Positions 16,021 through 25,218 of a stretch of 35,339 nucleotides of DNA are shown in pieces. The stretch is from Bacteroidaceae bacterium (GTDB lineage Bacteria; Bacteroidota; Bacteroidia; Bacteroidales; Bacteroidaceae). Under the pieces are notes generated by a model. It searched no databases, had not been told where the DNA came from, and saw only the letters and a program-made list of their open reading frames with translations. The stretch is taken from positions 1-35,339 of the forward strand of contig JAFSRW010000095.1 of assembly GCA_017445925.1 (NCBI GenBank), written 5' to 3'. Position numbers and translations under genes: made by a program. Every line of letters begins with the position of its first letter. Within the stretch, counting starts at the first letter, position 1.

Positions 16021-16027
16021 AATTCAA
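16014..16027 (-). repeat. Tandem heptamer TTGAATT x2 containing the folC start codon
   Basis: Plus strand AATTCAA twice in exact phase, with imperfect AT-rich continuation to about 16046. The inner unit supplies the TTG start of folC. Confidence 0.65.
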
Positions 16028-16052
16028 AAATTATAAAGTCAAAATGAAATGT

Positions 16053-17222
16053 TTATTCAAACATCTTCTTGAATTTGCTGAAGAAACTGTCTTTTTCGTC
16101 GGCTTTCGGTTTCATATTCTCACTGCCTGCCATCTTCTCGAACATGTCACGTTCTTCTTTGCTTAGGTTCTTAGGAATATATACACCGATATTTACTATC
16201 AGGTCTCCTGTTCCATAGCCATAGCCTGATACAGCAGGAAGTCCTTTTCCACGCAGGCGCATCACTTTTCCGGGTTGTGTGCCTGGCTCAATCTTTATCT
16301 TAACCTTGCCGTTAATGGTGGGCACTTCTGCTGAGCCGCCAAGAACAGCTGTGGGAACATCAAGTAAAAGATTGTATTCAAGGTTCTGTCCATTGCGAAT
16401 CAGCTCTTTATGTGGTTCTACCTCAATGAACACTTGAATATCTCCAGGTATTCCGTTTTGCTTTCCAGCATGGCCTTTTCCACTTGCTGTAACAACCATT
16501 CCGTCATCAACACCCGCAGGGATTGCAACCTCTATAATCTCCTCGCCATTTACTACACCCTCACCACTACATTTGGGACATTTGTTCTTTATGACACTGC
16601 CTGTTCCATTACAAGATGGACAAACGGTTTGTGTCTGCATACGTCCAAACATAGAATTGATGGTTTTGTAAATGCTTCCGGAGCCCTTGCACTGCGAACA
16701 GGTTTCTTTCTTGCCGTCGGCACTTCCTGAACCGTTACAGGCTGTACAGGTAACATTCTTTCGAACCTTAAATTTCTTGGTTACGCCGGTAGCCACTTCC
16801 TCCAATGTCAGACGAACTTTCAGTCGGAGGTCTGCACCTTTGTATGTCTTATGGCCGGCACCACCTCCTCCAAAACCACCGAAACCGCTGAAGCCTTCAA
16901 AGCCTCCGAAACCGCCTCGGCCTCCAAAGATGTCGCCGAACATAGAGAATATATCATCCATATTCATGCTGGCTCCACCAAAACCACCTTGTCCGCCCAT
17001 TCCGGCAAATCCGAACTGGTCGTACTGCTGACGTTTCTGTGGGTCGCGCAGCACATCGTATGCTTCAGCAGCCTCCTTGAACTTTTCTTCGGCCTCTTTA
17101 TTACCCGGATTGCGGTCTGGGTGATATTTGATGGCCATCTTCTTGTAGGCTGCTTTTATTTCTGCGTCAGAGGCGTTCTTAGCTACGCCAAGGACCTCAT
17201 AGTAATCTCTTTTCTCTGCCAT
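16053..17222 (-). CDS. dnaJ: Chaperone DnaJ (Hsp40)
   Basis: 389 aa type I J-protein, co-chaperone of DnaK. The J domain has HPD at 34-36. A Gly/Phe-rich region (about 75-130, many GGFGGF steps) follows, then four zinc-binding repeats: [24 protein letters not shown] and CPKCSGEG. The C-terminal substrate-binding domains complete it. Length is normal. It follows grpE by 121 nt that hold a ten-unit heptamer array and a hairpin element ending a few bases before the ATG, so its translation or transcript stability may differ from grpE. dnaK is not in the window. Confidence 0.96.
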   Translation of the reverse strand: MAEKRDYYEVLGVAKNASDAEIKAAYKKMAIKYHPDRNPGNKEAEEKFKEAAEAYDVLRDPQKRQQYDQFGFAGMGGQGGFGGASMNMDDIFSMFGDIFGGRGGFGGFEGFSGFGGFGGGGAGHKTYKGADLRLKVRLTLEEVATGVTKKFKVRKNVTCTACNGSGSADGKKETCSQCKGSGSIYKTINSMFGRMQTQTVCPSCNGTGSVIKNKCPKCSGEGVVNGEEIIEVAIPAGVDDGMVVTASGKGHAGKQNGIPGDIQVFIEVEPHKELIRNGQNLEYNLLLDVPTAVLGGSAEVPTINGKVKIKIEPGTQPGKVMRLRGKGLPAVSGYGYGTGDLIVNIGVYIPKNLSKEERDMFEKMAGSENMKPKADEKDSFFSKFKKMFE

Positions 17223-17228
17223 AAAGAC

Positions 17229-17256
17229 CCTCTCTAACTCCCCCTTTATGGGGAGA
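17229..17256 (-). repeat. Palindromic element upstream of dnaJ (most intact copy)
   Basis: Plus strand CCTCTCTAACTCCCCC followed by CTTTAT-type loop and GGGGAGA. Stem CTCCCC (17238-17243) with GGGGAG (17250-17255), loop 6 nt. It ends about 7 nt before the dnaJ ATG on the minus strand, where it could mask ribosome entry. Confidence 0.75.
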
Positions 17257-17270
17257 ATCTTATCTTAATT

Positions 17271-17340
17271 TCTAATCTCTAATCCCTAATCTCTCAACTC
17301 TAATCTCTCAACTCTAAACTCTCAACTCTAATCTCTCAAC
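17271..17340 (-). repeat. Ten-unit heptamer tandem array between grpE and dnaJ
   Basis: Seventy bases in exact 7-nt phase on the plus strand: TCTAATC, TCTAATC, CCTAATC, TCTCAAC, TCTAATC, TCTCAAC, TCTAAAC, TCTCAAC, TCTAATC, TCTCAAC. It begins 3 nt after the grpE stop on the coding strand. Two unit types alternate, suggesting expansion of a 14-nt unit. Confidence 0.93.
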
Positions 17341-17343
17341 TCA

Positions 17344-17925
17344 TTACACTCCCACCACCACTTGTGAGTGGCGGATTACCTTGTCATTCAACTTGTAACC
17401 GGTAAGTGTGCAATCCATTACCTTTCCCTTCAGCTCTTCAGCAGGAGCAGGCAGTTGGGCAATGGCTTCATGGATATCAACGTCAAAGTCGGCATCCTTT
17501 GTCTCTATAACGCTGACGCCCTGCTTGCCAAGTATGTCCATAAACTTTTTGTAGATAAGTTCTACGCCCTCAAGTACAGCTGCCACATTATCAGCATTCT
17601 GCATATTCTTTAGGGCACGCTCCAAATCATCTATAACGGGAAGGATAGCCACAATGGTTTTCTCTCCGCCATTCAGAATCAGTTCAGTCTTTTCCTTGAG
17701 GGTACGCTTGCGGTAATTGTCAAACTCGGCAATCTTACGCAGAAGTTTGTCGTTCAGTTCTTCAATTTCCTTTTTTGCAGCCTCTAACTGTTCCTCCACA
17801 GAAAGTTCTTTCTCTGTTTCCTGACCAACCTCTTTTTCTGTATCTGTTTCAGTCTGAGCATTGGCAGTAGTCTCCTGAGTCTCCTGCTGCTCTTTTTGTT
17901 CTTCGTTTTTCAGTTCTTCGCTCAT
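17344..17925 (-). CDS. grpE: Nucleotide exchange factor GrpE
   Basis: 193 aa. It releases ADP from DnaK. The first 45 residues are Glu/Gln/Thr-rich and disordered. A long coiled coil (about 45-95, with NDKLLRKIAEFDNYRKRT) follows, then the beta domain with AILPVIDDLERALKN, GVELIYKKFMDIL and the C-terminal GYKLNDKVIRHSQVVVG signature. Length fits the family. It heads the grpE-dnaJ unit and has an atypical upstream region: a sigma-54-like element in place of the usual -7 box. The preceding ABC-F gene ends 64 nt before its ATG. Confidence 0.95.
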   Translation of the reverse strand: MSEELKNEEQKEQQETQETTANAQTETDTEKEVGQETEKELSVEEQLEAAKKEIEELNDKLLRKIAEFDNYRKRTLKEKTELILNGGEKTIVAILPVIDDLERALKNMQNADNVAAVLEGVELIYKKFMDILGKQGVSVIETKDADFDVDIHEAIAQLPAPAEELKGKVMDCTLTGYKLNDKVIRHSQVVVGV

Positions 17926-17944
17926 TTTCTTGTATATATTTGTT

Positions 17945-17989
17945 CTGACAAATGTTTTACAAAAAGTGTGCCAATTGCTACTTTGTCAG
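17945..17989 (-). promoter_or_regulatory. Sigma-54-like promoter flanked by an inverted repeat upstream of grpE
   Basis: On the minus strand TTGGCACACTTTTTGTA (17958-17974) fits TGGCAC-N5-TTGC except for the final C, which is T. Arms CTGACAAA (17945-17952) and TTTGTCAG (17982-17989) flank it. No TAnnTTTG box is present in this spacer. CIRCE-type heat-shock operators are absent. Confidence 0.5.
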
Positions 17990-19618
<1,629 letters not shown>

Positions 19619-20539
19619 TTATCTTATCCTAATAATGTCGCCTGGCTTAATCTCGTGCGACGGGTCAAATTTATTCATTTTATAAAGGTACTTCAGGCGA
19701 ATGCCGTAAAGTTGAGAGATGTCAAACAGACTCTGGTTATGCTCCACAATATGTATGGGATTCTTCTTGAACTGCTTGCTGGCACACTTCTGCTTCTTCT
19801 TCAGGTAGATAAGATCTCCTTGTGTGGGAGCATAATCCAGCGGAAGGTCGTTGTATTGATAAAGTTTCTTCAGGCTAACACCGGTTTCTTTGCTTATGGT
19901 AGCCATATTGTCACCAATCTCCACAATGATGAAATAATTCTTATTGTGCGCATATACGGTATGTTTCTGGAAGAACGAGTCCTGTACCTTGCTGGCAGAG
20001 GTTATCACTTTCTTCTCCTGATTGTATTTCCCTGTGTCAAACTGATACAGGTTATACATCTCGATGATTCTAATAAGGGACTCGGCGTAGGTAGGCGATG
20101 TGGCATAACCTGCGGCTTTAAGCCCTCTTGCCCATCCCTTGTAATCAGTAATCTTTAACTGGAAAAGACCCTGGTAGCGTTTCCCCTGTAGGAACTTGGA
20201 ATGGTCTTCGTAGCTTTCTCTTGCATTCCTGTATTTGCGGAACTTCTCGTTCGGCGCATCATCGTTCTTCAGGACGTATGGTCCAGTCCAGTTTCCGCTA
20301 ACTTTAATGCCGAAGTGGTTATTTGCCTTCGTTGCCAAAGTGCTCCGTCCAGCCCCGCTTTCCAGCAGCCCTTGGGCCAGAGTTATGCTGGCAGGGATGC
20401 GGTGTTTCTGCATCTGCTCTATGGCAATACCCTTGTACTGGTCTATGTATGACCAATAGGCTTGGTTTGTCCTCTGAGCATGAATGGTTATATGCAAGAA
20501 CAACAGTAGCGAAAATATAGAAAATAGCCTTGACTTCAT
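19619..20539 (-). CDS. Secreted glucosaminidase-domain protein with two LysM repeats
   Basis: 306 aa from ATG 20539. Residues 1-22 form a signal peptide (MKSRLFSIFSLLLFLHITIH, then AQ). A glucosaminidase-type peptidoglycan hydrolase domain (GH73-like, about 35-160) follows, with the likely catalytic Glu in LAQGLLESGAGRS and the NNHFGIKV segment. Two LysM modules near 205-245 and 262-306 should bind peptidoglycan. It probably trims cell-wall glycan in the periplasm. The frame extends 8 codons upstream to 20563, but that start coincides with the -7 box and would bury the signal peptide, so 20539 is preferred. ABC-F follows at 12 nt. Confidence 0.9.
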   Translation of the reverse strand: MKSRLFSIFSLLLFLHITIHAQRTNQAYWSYIDQYKGIAIEQMQKHRIPASITLAQGLLESGAGRSTLATKANNHFGIKVSGNWTGPYVLKNDDAPNEKFRKYRNARESYEDHSKFLQGKRYQGLFQLKITDYKGWARGLKAAGYATSPTYAESLIRIIEMYNLYQFDTGKYNQEKKVITSASKVQDSFFQKHTVYAHNKNYFIIVEIGDNMATISKETGVSLKKLYQYNDLPLDYAPTQGDLIYLKKKQKCASKQFKKNPIHIVEHNQSLFDISQLYGIRLKYLYKMNKFDPSHEIKPGDIIRIR

Positions 20540-20562
20540 CTCCAGTTTTTCAATTTCGGGCA

Positions 20563-20570
20563 CAAAATTA
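20563..20570 (-). promoter_or_regulatory. -7 promoter box for the LysM glucosaminidase gene
   Basis: TAATTTTG on the minus strand (TAnnTTTG), 23 nt before the chosen ATG at 20539. It faces the cytidine deaminase promoter 32 bp away. Confidence 0.65.
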
Positions 20571-20602
20571 GCTAAAAATTACCGCTTTATGAAGAAAACT
20601 CA

Positions 20603-20610
20603 TATATTTG
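20603..20610 (+). promoter_or_regulatory. -7 promoter box for cytidine deaminase
   Basis: TATATTTG, full TAnnTTTG match, 22 nt before ATG 20633. A -33 element is not clear. Confidence 0.65.
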
Positions 20611-20632
20611 TGCAGAAAAAGTAATGTAAACG

Positions 20633-21118
20633 ATGAAAGAGTACACTATTCAGAGCACAGTATGTGTTTATAGTTGGGATGAATTGGCTGAAGAAGACCA
20701 AATCCTTGTTCAGGCAGCCAAGGATGCTACCAACGGAAGTTATGCTCCTTATTCAAGCTTTTACGTTGGTGCGGCAGTCCGGTTGGGGAATGGAACTATT
20801 GTGATGGGTAGCAATCAGGAAAATGTAGCTTTCCCCTCAGGCTTGTGTGCCGAACGTACAGCACTTTTTGCTGCTAATGCCCAGTATCCGGATCAGCCCG
20901 TTTTGGCTTTGGCAGTAGCAGCCAGAAACAAGGATGGTTTTCTTTCTCAACCCATCCCCCCGTGTGGTGGCTGTTGTCAGGTAATATCCGAAGTTGAACG
21001 ACGCTTTCACCAGCCCATCCGTATCGTGTTGTACGGAACAGACGGCACCCACGTTGCTCACAGTATAGCGGCTCTCTTACCCCTCCAGTTCTCTGATAAG
21101 TTTTTGACCGTTAGTTAG
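20633..21118 (+). CDS. cdd: Cytidine deaminase
   Basis: 161 aa, the short tetrameric class. It deaminates cytidine and deoxycytidine in pyrimidine salvage. Zinc ligands are Cys72 in LCAERTALFAA (Glu74 is the proton shuttle) and Cys111/Cys114 in PPCGGCCQV. Substrate-binding segments YAPYSSFYVGAA (39-48) and NQENVAFPSG (61-70) are present. The residue after the last zinc ligand is Cys115, where Arg is common (PCGxCRQ), a small oddity. It stands alone between divergent and convergent neighbours, and its stop codon lies in a hairpin (21115-21136). Confidence 0.94.
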   Translation: MKEYTIQSTVCVYSWDELAEEDQILVQAAKDATNGSYAPYSSFYVGAAVRLGNGTIVMGSNQENVAFPSGLCAERTALFAANAQYPDQPVLALAVAARNKDGFLSQPIPPCGGCCQVISEVERRFHQPIRIVLYGTDGTHVAHSIAALLPLQFSDKFLTVS

Positions 21119-21136
21119 CCATTACTCATTGGCTAA
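21115..21136. terminator. Candidate hairpin between the convergent cdd and zinc-ribbon genes
   Basis: Arms TTAGCCA (21115-21121) and TGGCTAA (21130-21136) with an 8-nt loop; the cdd stop codon is in the left arm. There is no strong T-run on either side, so termination may be weak or Rho-assisted. Confidence 0.45.
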
Positions 21137-21148
21137 TTAAAGAATGTC

Positions 21149-22255
21149 CTATTTGATATTCATCCTAACTATCTTATGGTCTGCGTTCAGTAGGGCGGAT
21201 ACTTGGTATGATTTAGTGTTTGGCTGATTGGTATCTGAACGGGAGATAATTTCCTGCAGAGTAAACTCTACGGCGTATCCTGTTGTGCCGTCTGAGATGG
21301 TCTGCTTACGAACGGAGAAGTTATCTCCGATTGAATAATGGAATCCCATAACATCCACTGCCATCTTGTTCTTAGCGAAGGTAATAATCTGTTCAGGAGT
21401 TGCGTCTTCTGTACCACAGAAGTTTTCCATCTTTTCAGGTATTGCCTCTGAGATAAGGGCAATGTCCTGTCGGCTCATGGCAACAGTAAAGAAATTTTCA
21501 AGTGTAGTTCTTATAATGGCTTTATCCTGAGCGGTTATCCTCATCAGTCCCAACTCGTTTTTCTTCTGAGAAGCATCTTCCGCAAATTTGCCATCAGGGT
21601 GCGTATTCAGATAGTTGACATAAGCCTCTTCGGTGTTCAACTTCGTAGCTTCATTCCAGTCAATGGAGTCTATCATATCCTCACATATCTGCAGACGTTG
21701 TGAGTATGGATGAGTTTTCATAAACTTCTCAATTTCGGAACGGTTGACATTCTTTATCATCTTTCCCCATTCCTCAGTCTCGTCCAACAGGACATTCAAG
21801 CGCTCTTTTACTTCCTGATAATGTTTGCTTTTGGGATATTTGGCAAGGAAGTCGTTATAGTATTCGGGATTAGAAGTGTTTTCTAGTCTTGAAAATTCAG
21901 CATCCTCCCTTTCGATGCTGTTTTTATAGTCGAGGTAAAATAGTCCGCCAAAGATGATGACTAGAAGTAGAGCAAAGGTTATAGAGAAAATAAGGGTTTT
22001 ATTTTTTTTCTTAGCAGGCTTTTCCTTTGTTCCCGTTGTGGAAGCCGTTTCCTCCTCTTGTTGCTCAATAACTTCATCTGTAGCTACAGAAAGGGTTGTC
22101 TCGCAGTAAGGACATTTGTCCTGAGAATTTAGGCAGTATTCATTACAGTTGGGACATTGTTTCAGGTTCCCTGCAATTTTTATTCCACAATGTGGACATG
22201 TGCCAGCCATTGTAGATACTCTCTCGCCACACTCGGGGCATTTAATCATACTCAT
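21149..22255 (-). CDS. Zinc-ribbon membrane protein with helical repeats and a C-terminal globular domain, function unknown
   Basis: 368 aa. The N-terminus has four CxxC pairs (Cys6/9, 20/23, 34/37, 48/51), forming a double zinc ribbon. An acidic, then lysine-rich linker leads to one membrane helix at about 87-109. Beyond it are three related helical segments of the form YxxFLxKYPKSxxYxEVxxxL (about 130-240), then a C-terminal domain (about 240-368) of mixed strands and helices that may be NTF2-like. The positive-inside rule (KKKNK before the helix) puts the zinc ribbons in the cytoplasm and the repeats outside. It is the last gene of the dnaN run, 12 nt after tilS. No function is known to me. 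Confidence 0.75.
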   Translation of the reverse strand: MSMIKCPECGERVSTMAGTCPHCGIKIAGNLKQCPNCNEYCLNSQDKCPYCETTLSVATDEVIEQQEEETASTTGTKEKPAKKKNKTLIFSITFALLLVIIFGGLFYLDYKNSIEREDAEFSRLENTSNPEYYNDFLAKYPKSKHYQEVKERLNVLLDETEEWGKMIKNVNRSEIEKFMKTHPYSQRLQICEDMIDSIDWNEATKLNTEEAYVNYLNTHPDGKFAEDASQKKNELGLMRITAQDKAIIRTTLENFFTVAMSRQDIALISEAIPEKMENFCGTEDATPEQIITFAKNKMAVDVMGFHYSIGDNFSVRKQTISDGTTGYAVEFTLQEIISRSDTNQPNTKSYQVSALLNADHKIVRMNIK

Positions 22256-22267
22256 ATGTATATAATG

Positions 22268-23542
22268 TTAAAATGTTTTTGTTTTTGTTATTGTTAACTT
22301 AACAATCCGCTTGGTGTTTTTATCCACTCTGTAACGGTTGTCAGACCTGTGTCCTACTACCCAGATTATATCTTCTCCGCACAAGGCAAGCACTTGACTT
22401 TCTTTTTCAAATCGGGTTGCTTTAACGTCTGTAAGATAGTCACTTATCAACTTCTTCCCTTTCATACCAAAGGGAATAAACCAGTCGCCTTCCCTTGCAG
22501 TCCTGTAGGTGATGGGGGATGTGATTTTATCTTTGTCGAAGTAGGCAATATTTGGGCCTGTTTCAGATATGGAGTCCACCTCTTCTTGTATAATTTGGGG
22601 CATTATAGCGTCCCTGTTCTTCTCTTGAAGAATTAGCCTGCTCCTATCCTTTAACAGGCGGTGCGTCTTGCTTTCCCAGATCTTTCCCGATGTGCTACCC
22701 AGCGAATCAGCAATCTCCTCGTTTTGTGAGTTGGTAAATCCTTTGTCTTTCAGCCATTCATAAATTATAACGGCAGCATTCTTGCTTTCCAGTAATGGTC
22801 TGATGTTAACTTCTGCGTCGTTTGCTTTCACTTGCTTCAGTTCCTCCTGTATAGCCTGCTCGTAAAAGGGAATGCTTGTCATCATAATGCTGCAAGTCTC
22901 AGAAAGCGTATTGATAATGTTAGGATTTATTGCAGCCAACTGAGGTAAGATATCCATACGGATTCTGTTCCTTGTAGCCTCTCTCTCCAGATTGGTGCTG
23001 TCTGTAACATAGTCTTGTTTTACCTGAGCCAGATAGTCCATCACCTCCTCACGTGTAACGCACAGAAGGGGACGTGCTATCTTGTTCCGTATGGGGTACA
23101 TACCTGCCAGACCACGTATTCCTGTTCCTCTGATCAAGTTCAGCAGCAGCGTTTCTGCCTGGTCGTTCTTGTGATGGGCTACAGCAATACATTGGGCGCT
23201 GGTTTGTGCCAGTACTTCGTAGAACCATTTATATCTGAGGTCTCTGGCAGCCATCTCAATGCTAATGCTGTTCCTCGCGGCATATTCTTTGGCATCAAAA
23301 TGCTTAACCTGCAAAGGGATGTTCTTTTTCCTGCAGAGTTCACTTACAAATTGCTCGTCCCTGTCAGATTCTTCCTGCCTGAGGTGGAAATTACAATGAA
23401 GCGCCTGAATCTGATATCCCAAGTCTTTCAGGATTAACAGAAGAGCGACAGAATCTGCCCCTCCGCTAACTCCCACCAGAACCAATCCATCCTGACTGAA
23501 TATCTGATGTGCCTCTATGTATTTTCTTATCCTCTCTATCAC
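22268..23542 (-). CDS. tilS: tRNA(Ile)-lysidine synthase
   Basis: 424 aa. It attaches lysine to C34 of the AUA-reading tRNA-Ile. The PP-loop SGGADS at 26-31 binds ATP. The family segments ALHCNFHLRQEESDRDEQFV, AVAHHKNDQAETLLLNLIRG and GIRGLAGMYP follow, and the C-terminal part has the TilS substrate-binding domain. The start is GTG (23540-23542), overlapping the TGA of the upstream TPR gene by 4 nt (GTGA), so translation is probably coupled. Length is normal for the family. Confidence 0.94.
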   Translation of the reverse strand: MIERIRKYIEAHQIFSQDGLVLVGVSGGADSVALLLILKDLGYQIQALHCNFHLRQEESDRDEQFVSELCRKKNIPLQVKHFDAKEYAARNSISIEMAARDLRYKWFYEVLAQTSAQCIAVAHHKNDQAETLLLNLIRGTGIRGLAGMYPIRNKIARPLLCVTREEVMDYLAQVKQDYVTDSTNLEREATRNRIRMDILPQLAAINPNIINTLSETCSIMMTSIPFYEQAIQEELKQVKANDAEVNIRPLLESKNAAVIIYEWLKDKGFTNSQNEEIADSLGSTSGKIWESKTHRLLKDRSRLILQEKNRDAIMPQIIQEEVDSISETGPNIAYFDKDKITSPITYRTAREGDWFIPFGMKGKKLISDYLTDVKATRFEKESQVLALCGEDIIWVVGHRSDNRYRVDKNTKRIVKLTITKTKTF

Positions 23543-25218
23543 TTCATTTTGTCGATAATGCCCGAAGCTAAGGTGTCGCCTAAGTCGACGGCTTTCTGCA
23601 GATATTTCTTAGCCTCGGCCTTGTTGCCTTTCTGATTGTAGCAGACACCTATTATGCGGTAGGCATCGGGGAACTTGTCATCTATGGCAATGGCCTTCTT
23701 GGCATATTCAATGGCATCATCCAGTTGTCCTATCCTGAAGTTAAGGGCTGCTGCCTCTGCACAGTACAAGGGCTCTTTTGGTTCTATCGACATAGCCTTT
23801 TCTATGTCGGAGAGTGCTTGCGGATACATGCGGGCTTTTATCTCCAACTGTTCTCTTCCGTAGTAGAAGTTGGCATTCAGGTTGCTTCCAGCCAAACGTT
23901 CATATTCATTCAGTCCCAAAACAGCCTCTTTGTTTTTTCCAGCTTTTGCCATATAGTCTGCTCGTATCAGAATAGTATTGGCAGCAGCTACGGGATAGGG
24001 TTTGCTATAACAGGCAAGGGCGCTATCGAGTAGTTCCAGCACACCTTCTTCCTTATTCTGGATAATCAGGCATTGGGCTGCACTCAGGAACATATCAGCA
24101 GAGCGCAGGTTGGTGTTTGTCAGGGAGAGGAACTTCTCGTATGCCTCATCGTAGCGTTTCAGGGCAAAAAGGCAGTTGGCCTCCTGTTGCGAATAAATAG
24201 GCAGTTGGTTGCTGTTATAGGCATTCTTTGTCTCTTCCAATGCCTTTTCCATATCCCAATCGCTGTATTTGTTATATGCCTTGTTCAGATTCAGCGAGTA
24301 TATGGCCTTGGCCTTTGAATAAAGCACTTCATCTTTGTTGATGCCGTCTGTATTCAGGGCTTCTGTATAAATCTTATCCGCTTCGTCAAACTTGCCTGAT
24401 TCAATCAAGTTTTCTGCTTTCAATATCCTTCCTGAAGTGTTTGTGGGGTATTTCATGATAAATTCCTCCACACTTGCCATGAATGTGCTGCTGTCTTTCC
24501 TGTCCAGCAGATACAGGTAGGTCAGCGCATCATCTGCTGTTTCCGGAAGGGCCTTCTTTATGTAGATGGCTTTCAGGTCGTTGTTGCCGGCATCCATGGG
24601 CTTTATCTTCAGGTCGGCAATAAATTTGCCGTCAATAACGTATGCATTGTTACCTTCCTTGGCTGCCAACTGAAGCAAACCTATCATTTCCCCGTTCTCG
24701 TTCAGCACGGCACTGTTCTGCAGTCGTTCGTTTGCTGGGGTGCCGAGGGTATAGTAATAATAGGTTTCCTTAAACGTTTCTGCTTTGGTAATGGCATCCT
24801 CTGTGCATTGTGCATTCTTGCCTGCTTTAACGTTTGGGAGAATGTATACGGTGCTCTTCTCCTGAGTCGCTTCTGATGTGGGATTCAGATAGGTAATTTT
24901 TTCTTTCTGAAGTTCAACCTGCAGTTTAGCCACATTATACATGGCATTAGCACCCGAGACTTCTTTTACCGGATATTCTTTTCCGTTGGTATCTACCACA
25001 ACAGCTCGCGTAGCATGTTTCAGGGCGTCATATTCTGTGAGTAGTGTTCCTTGCTCATCACAGAAGACGCCTTGTATCTCCTTCATCTCGCCACTTTTAT
25101 TGTAAACCATTACGGGCACCTGGGCACCTCTCACTTTTTTCATCCACTTGGGAGATTGTGCCTGAGACGGTATAATATAAAATAATGTATAAAGGAGTAT
25201 AATCAGATATTTCTTCAT
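23539..25218 (-). CDS. Exported TPR protein with an inactive-looking trypsin-like N-terminal domain
   Basis: 559 aa with a signal peptide (about 1-20, cleavage after SQAQ). Residues about 30-205 have the strand pattern of a trypsin-fold domain (GVFCDEQGTLLTEYDAL; NVAKLQV; NSAVLNENGEMIGLLQ). At the positions where such domains carry the triad, His is replaced by Asp64, Asp by Asn95, and the GxSG serine region reads LQNS. It is thus probably a pseudoprotease or scaffold. From about 220 to the end there are TPR-type repeats, the last ones very regular (EPLYCAEAAALNFRIGQLD; FPDAYRIIGVCYNQKGN). It overlaps recN by 4 nt (ATGA) and tilS by 4 nt (GTGA). Confidence 0.82.
   Translation of the reverse strand: MKKYLIILLYTLFYIIPSQAQSPKWMKKVRGAQVPVMVYNKSGEMKEIQGVFCDEQGTLLTEYDALKHATRAVVVDTNGKEYPVKEVSGANAMYNVAKLQVELQKEKITYLNPTSEATQEKSTVYILPNVKAGKNAQCTEDAITKAETFKETYYYYTLGTPANERLQNSAVLNENGEMIGLLQLAAKEGNNAYVIDGKFIADLKIKPMDAGNNDLKAIYIKKALPETADDALTYLYLLDRKDSSTFMASVEEFIMKYPTNTSGRILKAENLIESGKFDEADKIYTEALNTDGINKDEVLYSKAKAIYSLNLNKAYNKYSDWDMEKALEETKNAYNSNQLPIYSQQEANCLFALKRYDEAYEKFLSLTNTNLRSADMFLSAAQCLIIQNKEEGVLELLDSALACYSKPYPVAAANTILIRADYMAKAGKNKEAVLGLNEYERLAGSNLNANFYYGREQLEIKARMYPQALSDIEKAMSIEPKEPLYCAEAAALNFRIGQLDDAIEYAKKAIAIDDKFPDAYRIIGVCYNQKGNKAEAKKYLQKAVDLGDTLASGIIDKMK

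Noticed and set aside
17229-17256. Intrinsic terminator between grpE and dnaJ
   Set aside because: No T-run follows the hairpin on the coding strand, it ends a few bases before the dnaJ start codon, and related copies occur inside a gene.
17271-17340. CRISPR array
   Set aside because: Units are 7 nt with no spacers, and no cas gene is near; this is a simple tandem repeat.
17926-17989. CIRCE/HrcA operator before grpE
   Set aside because: No TTAGCACTC-N9-GAGTGCTAA pattern is present; the inverted repeat there is CTGACAAA/TTTGTCAG with a 29-nt spacing.
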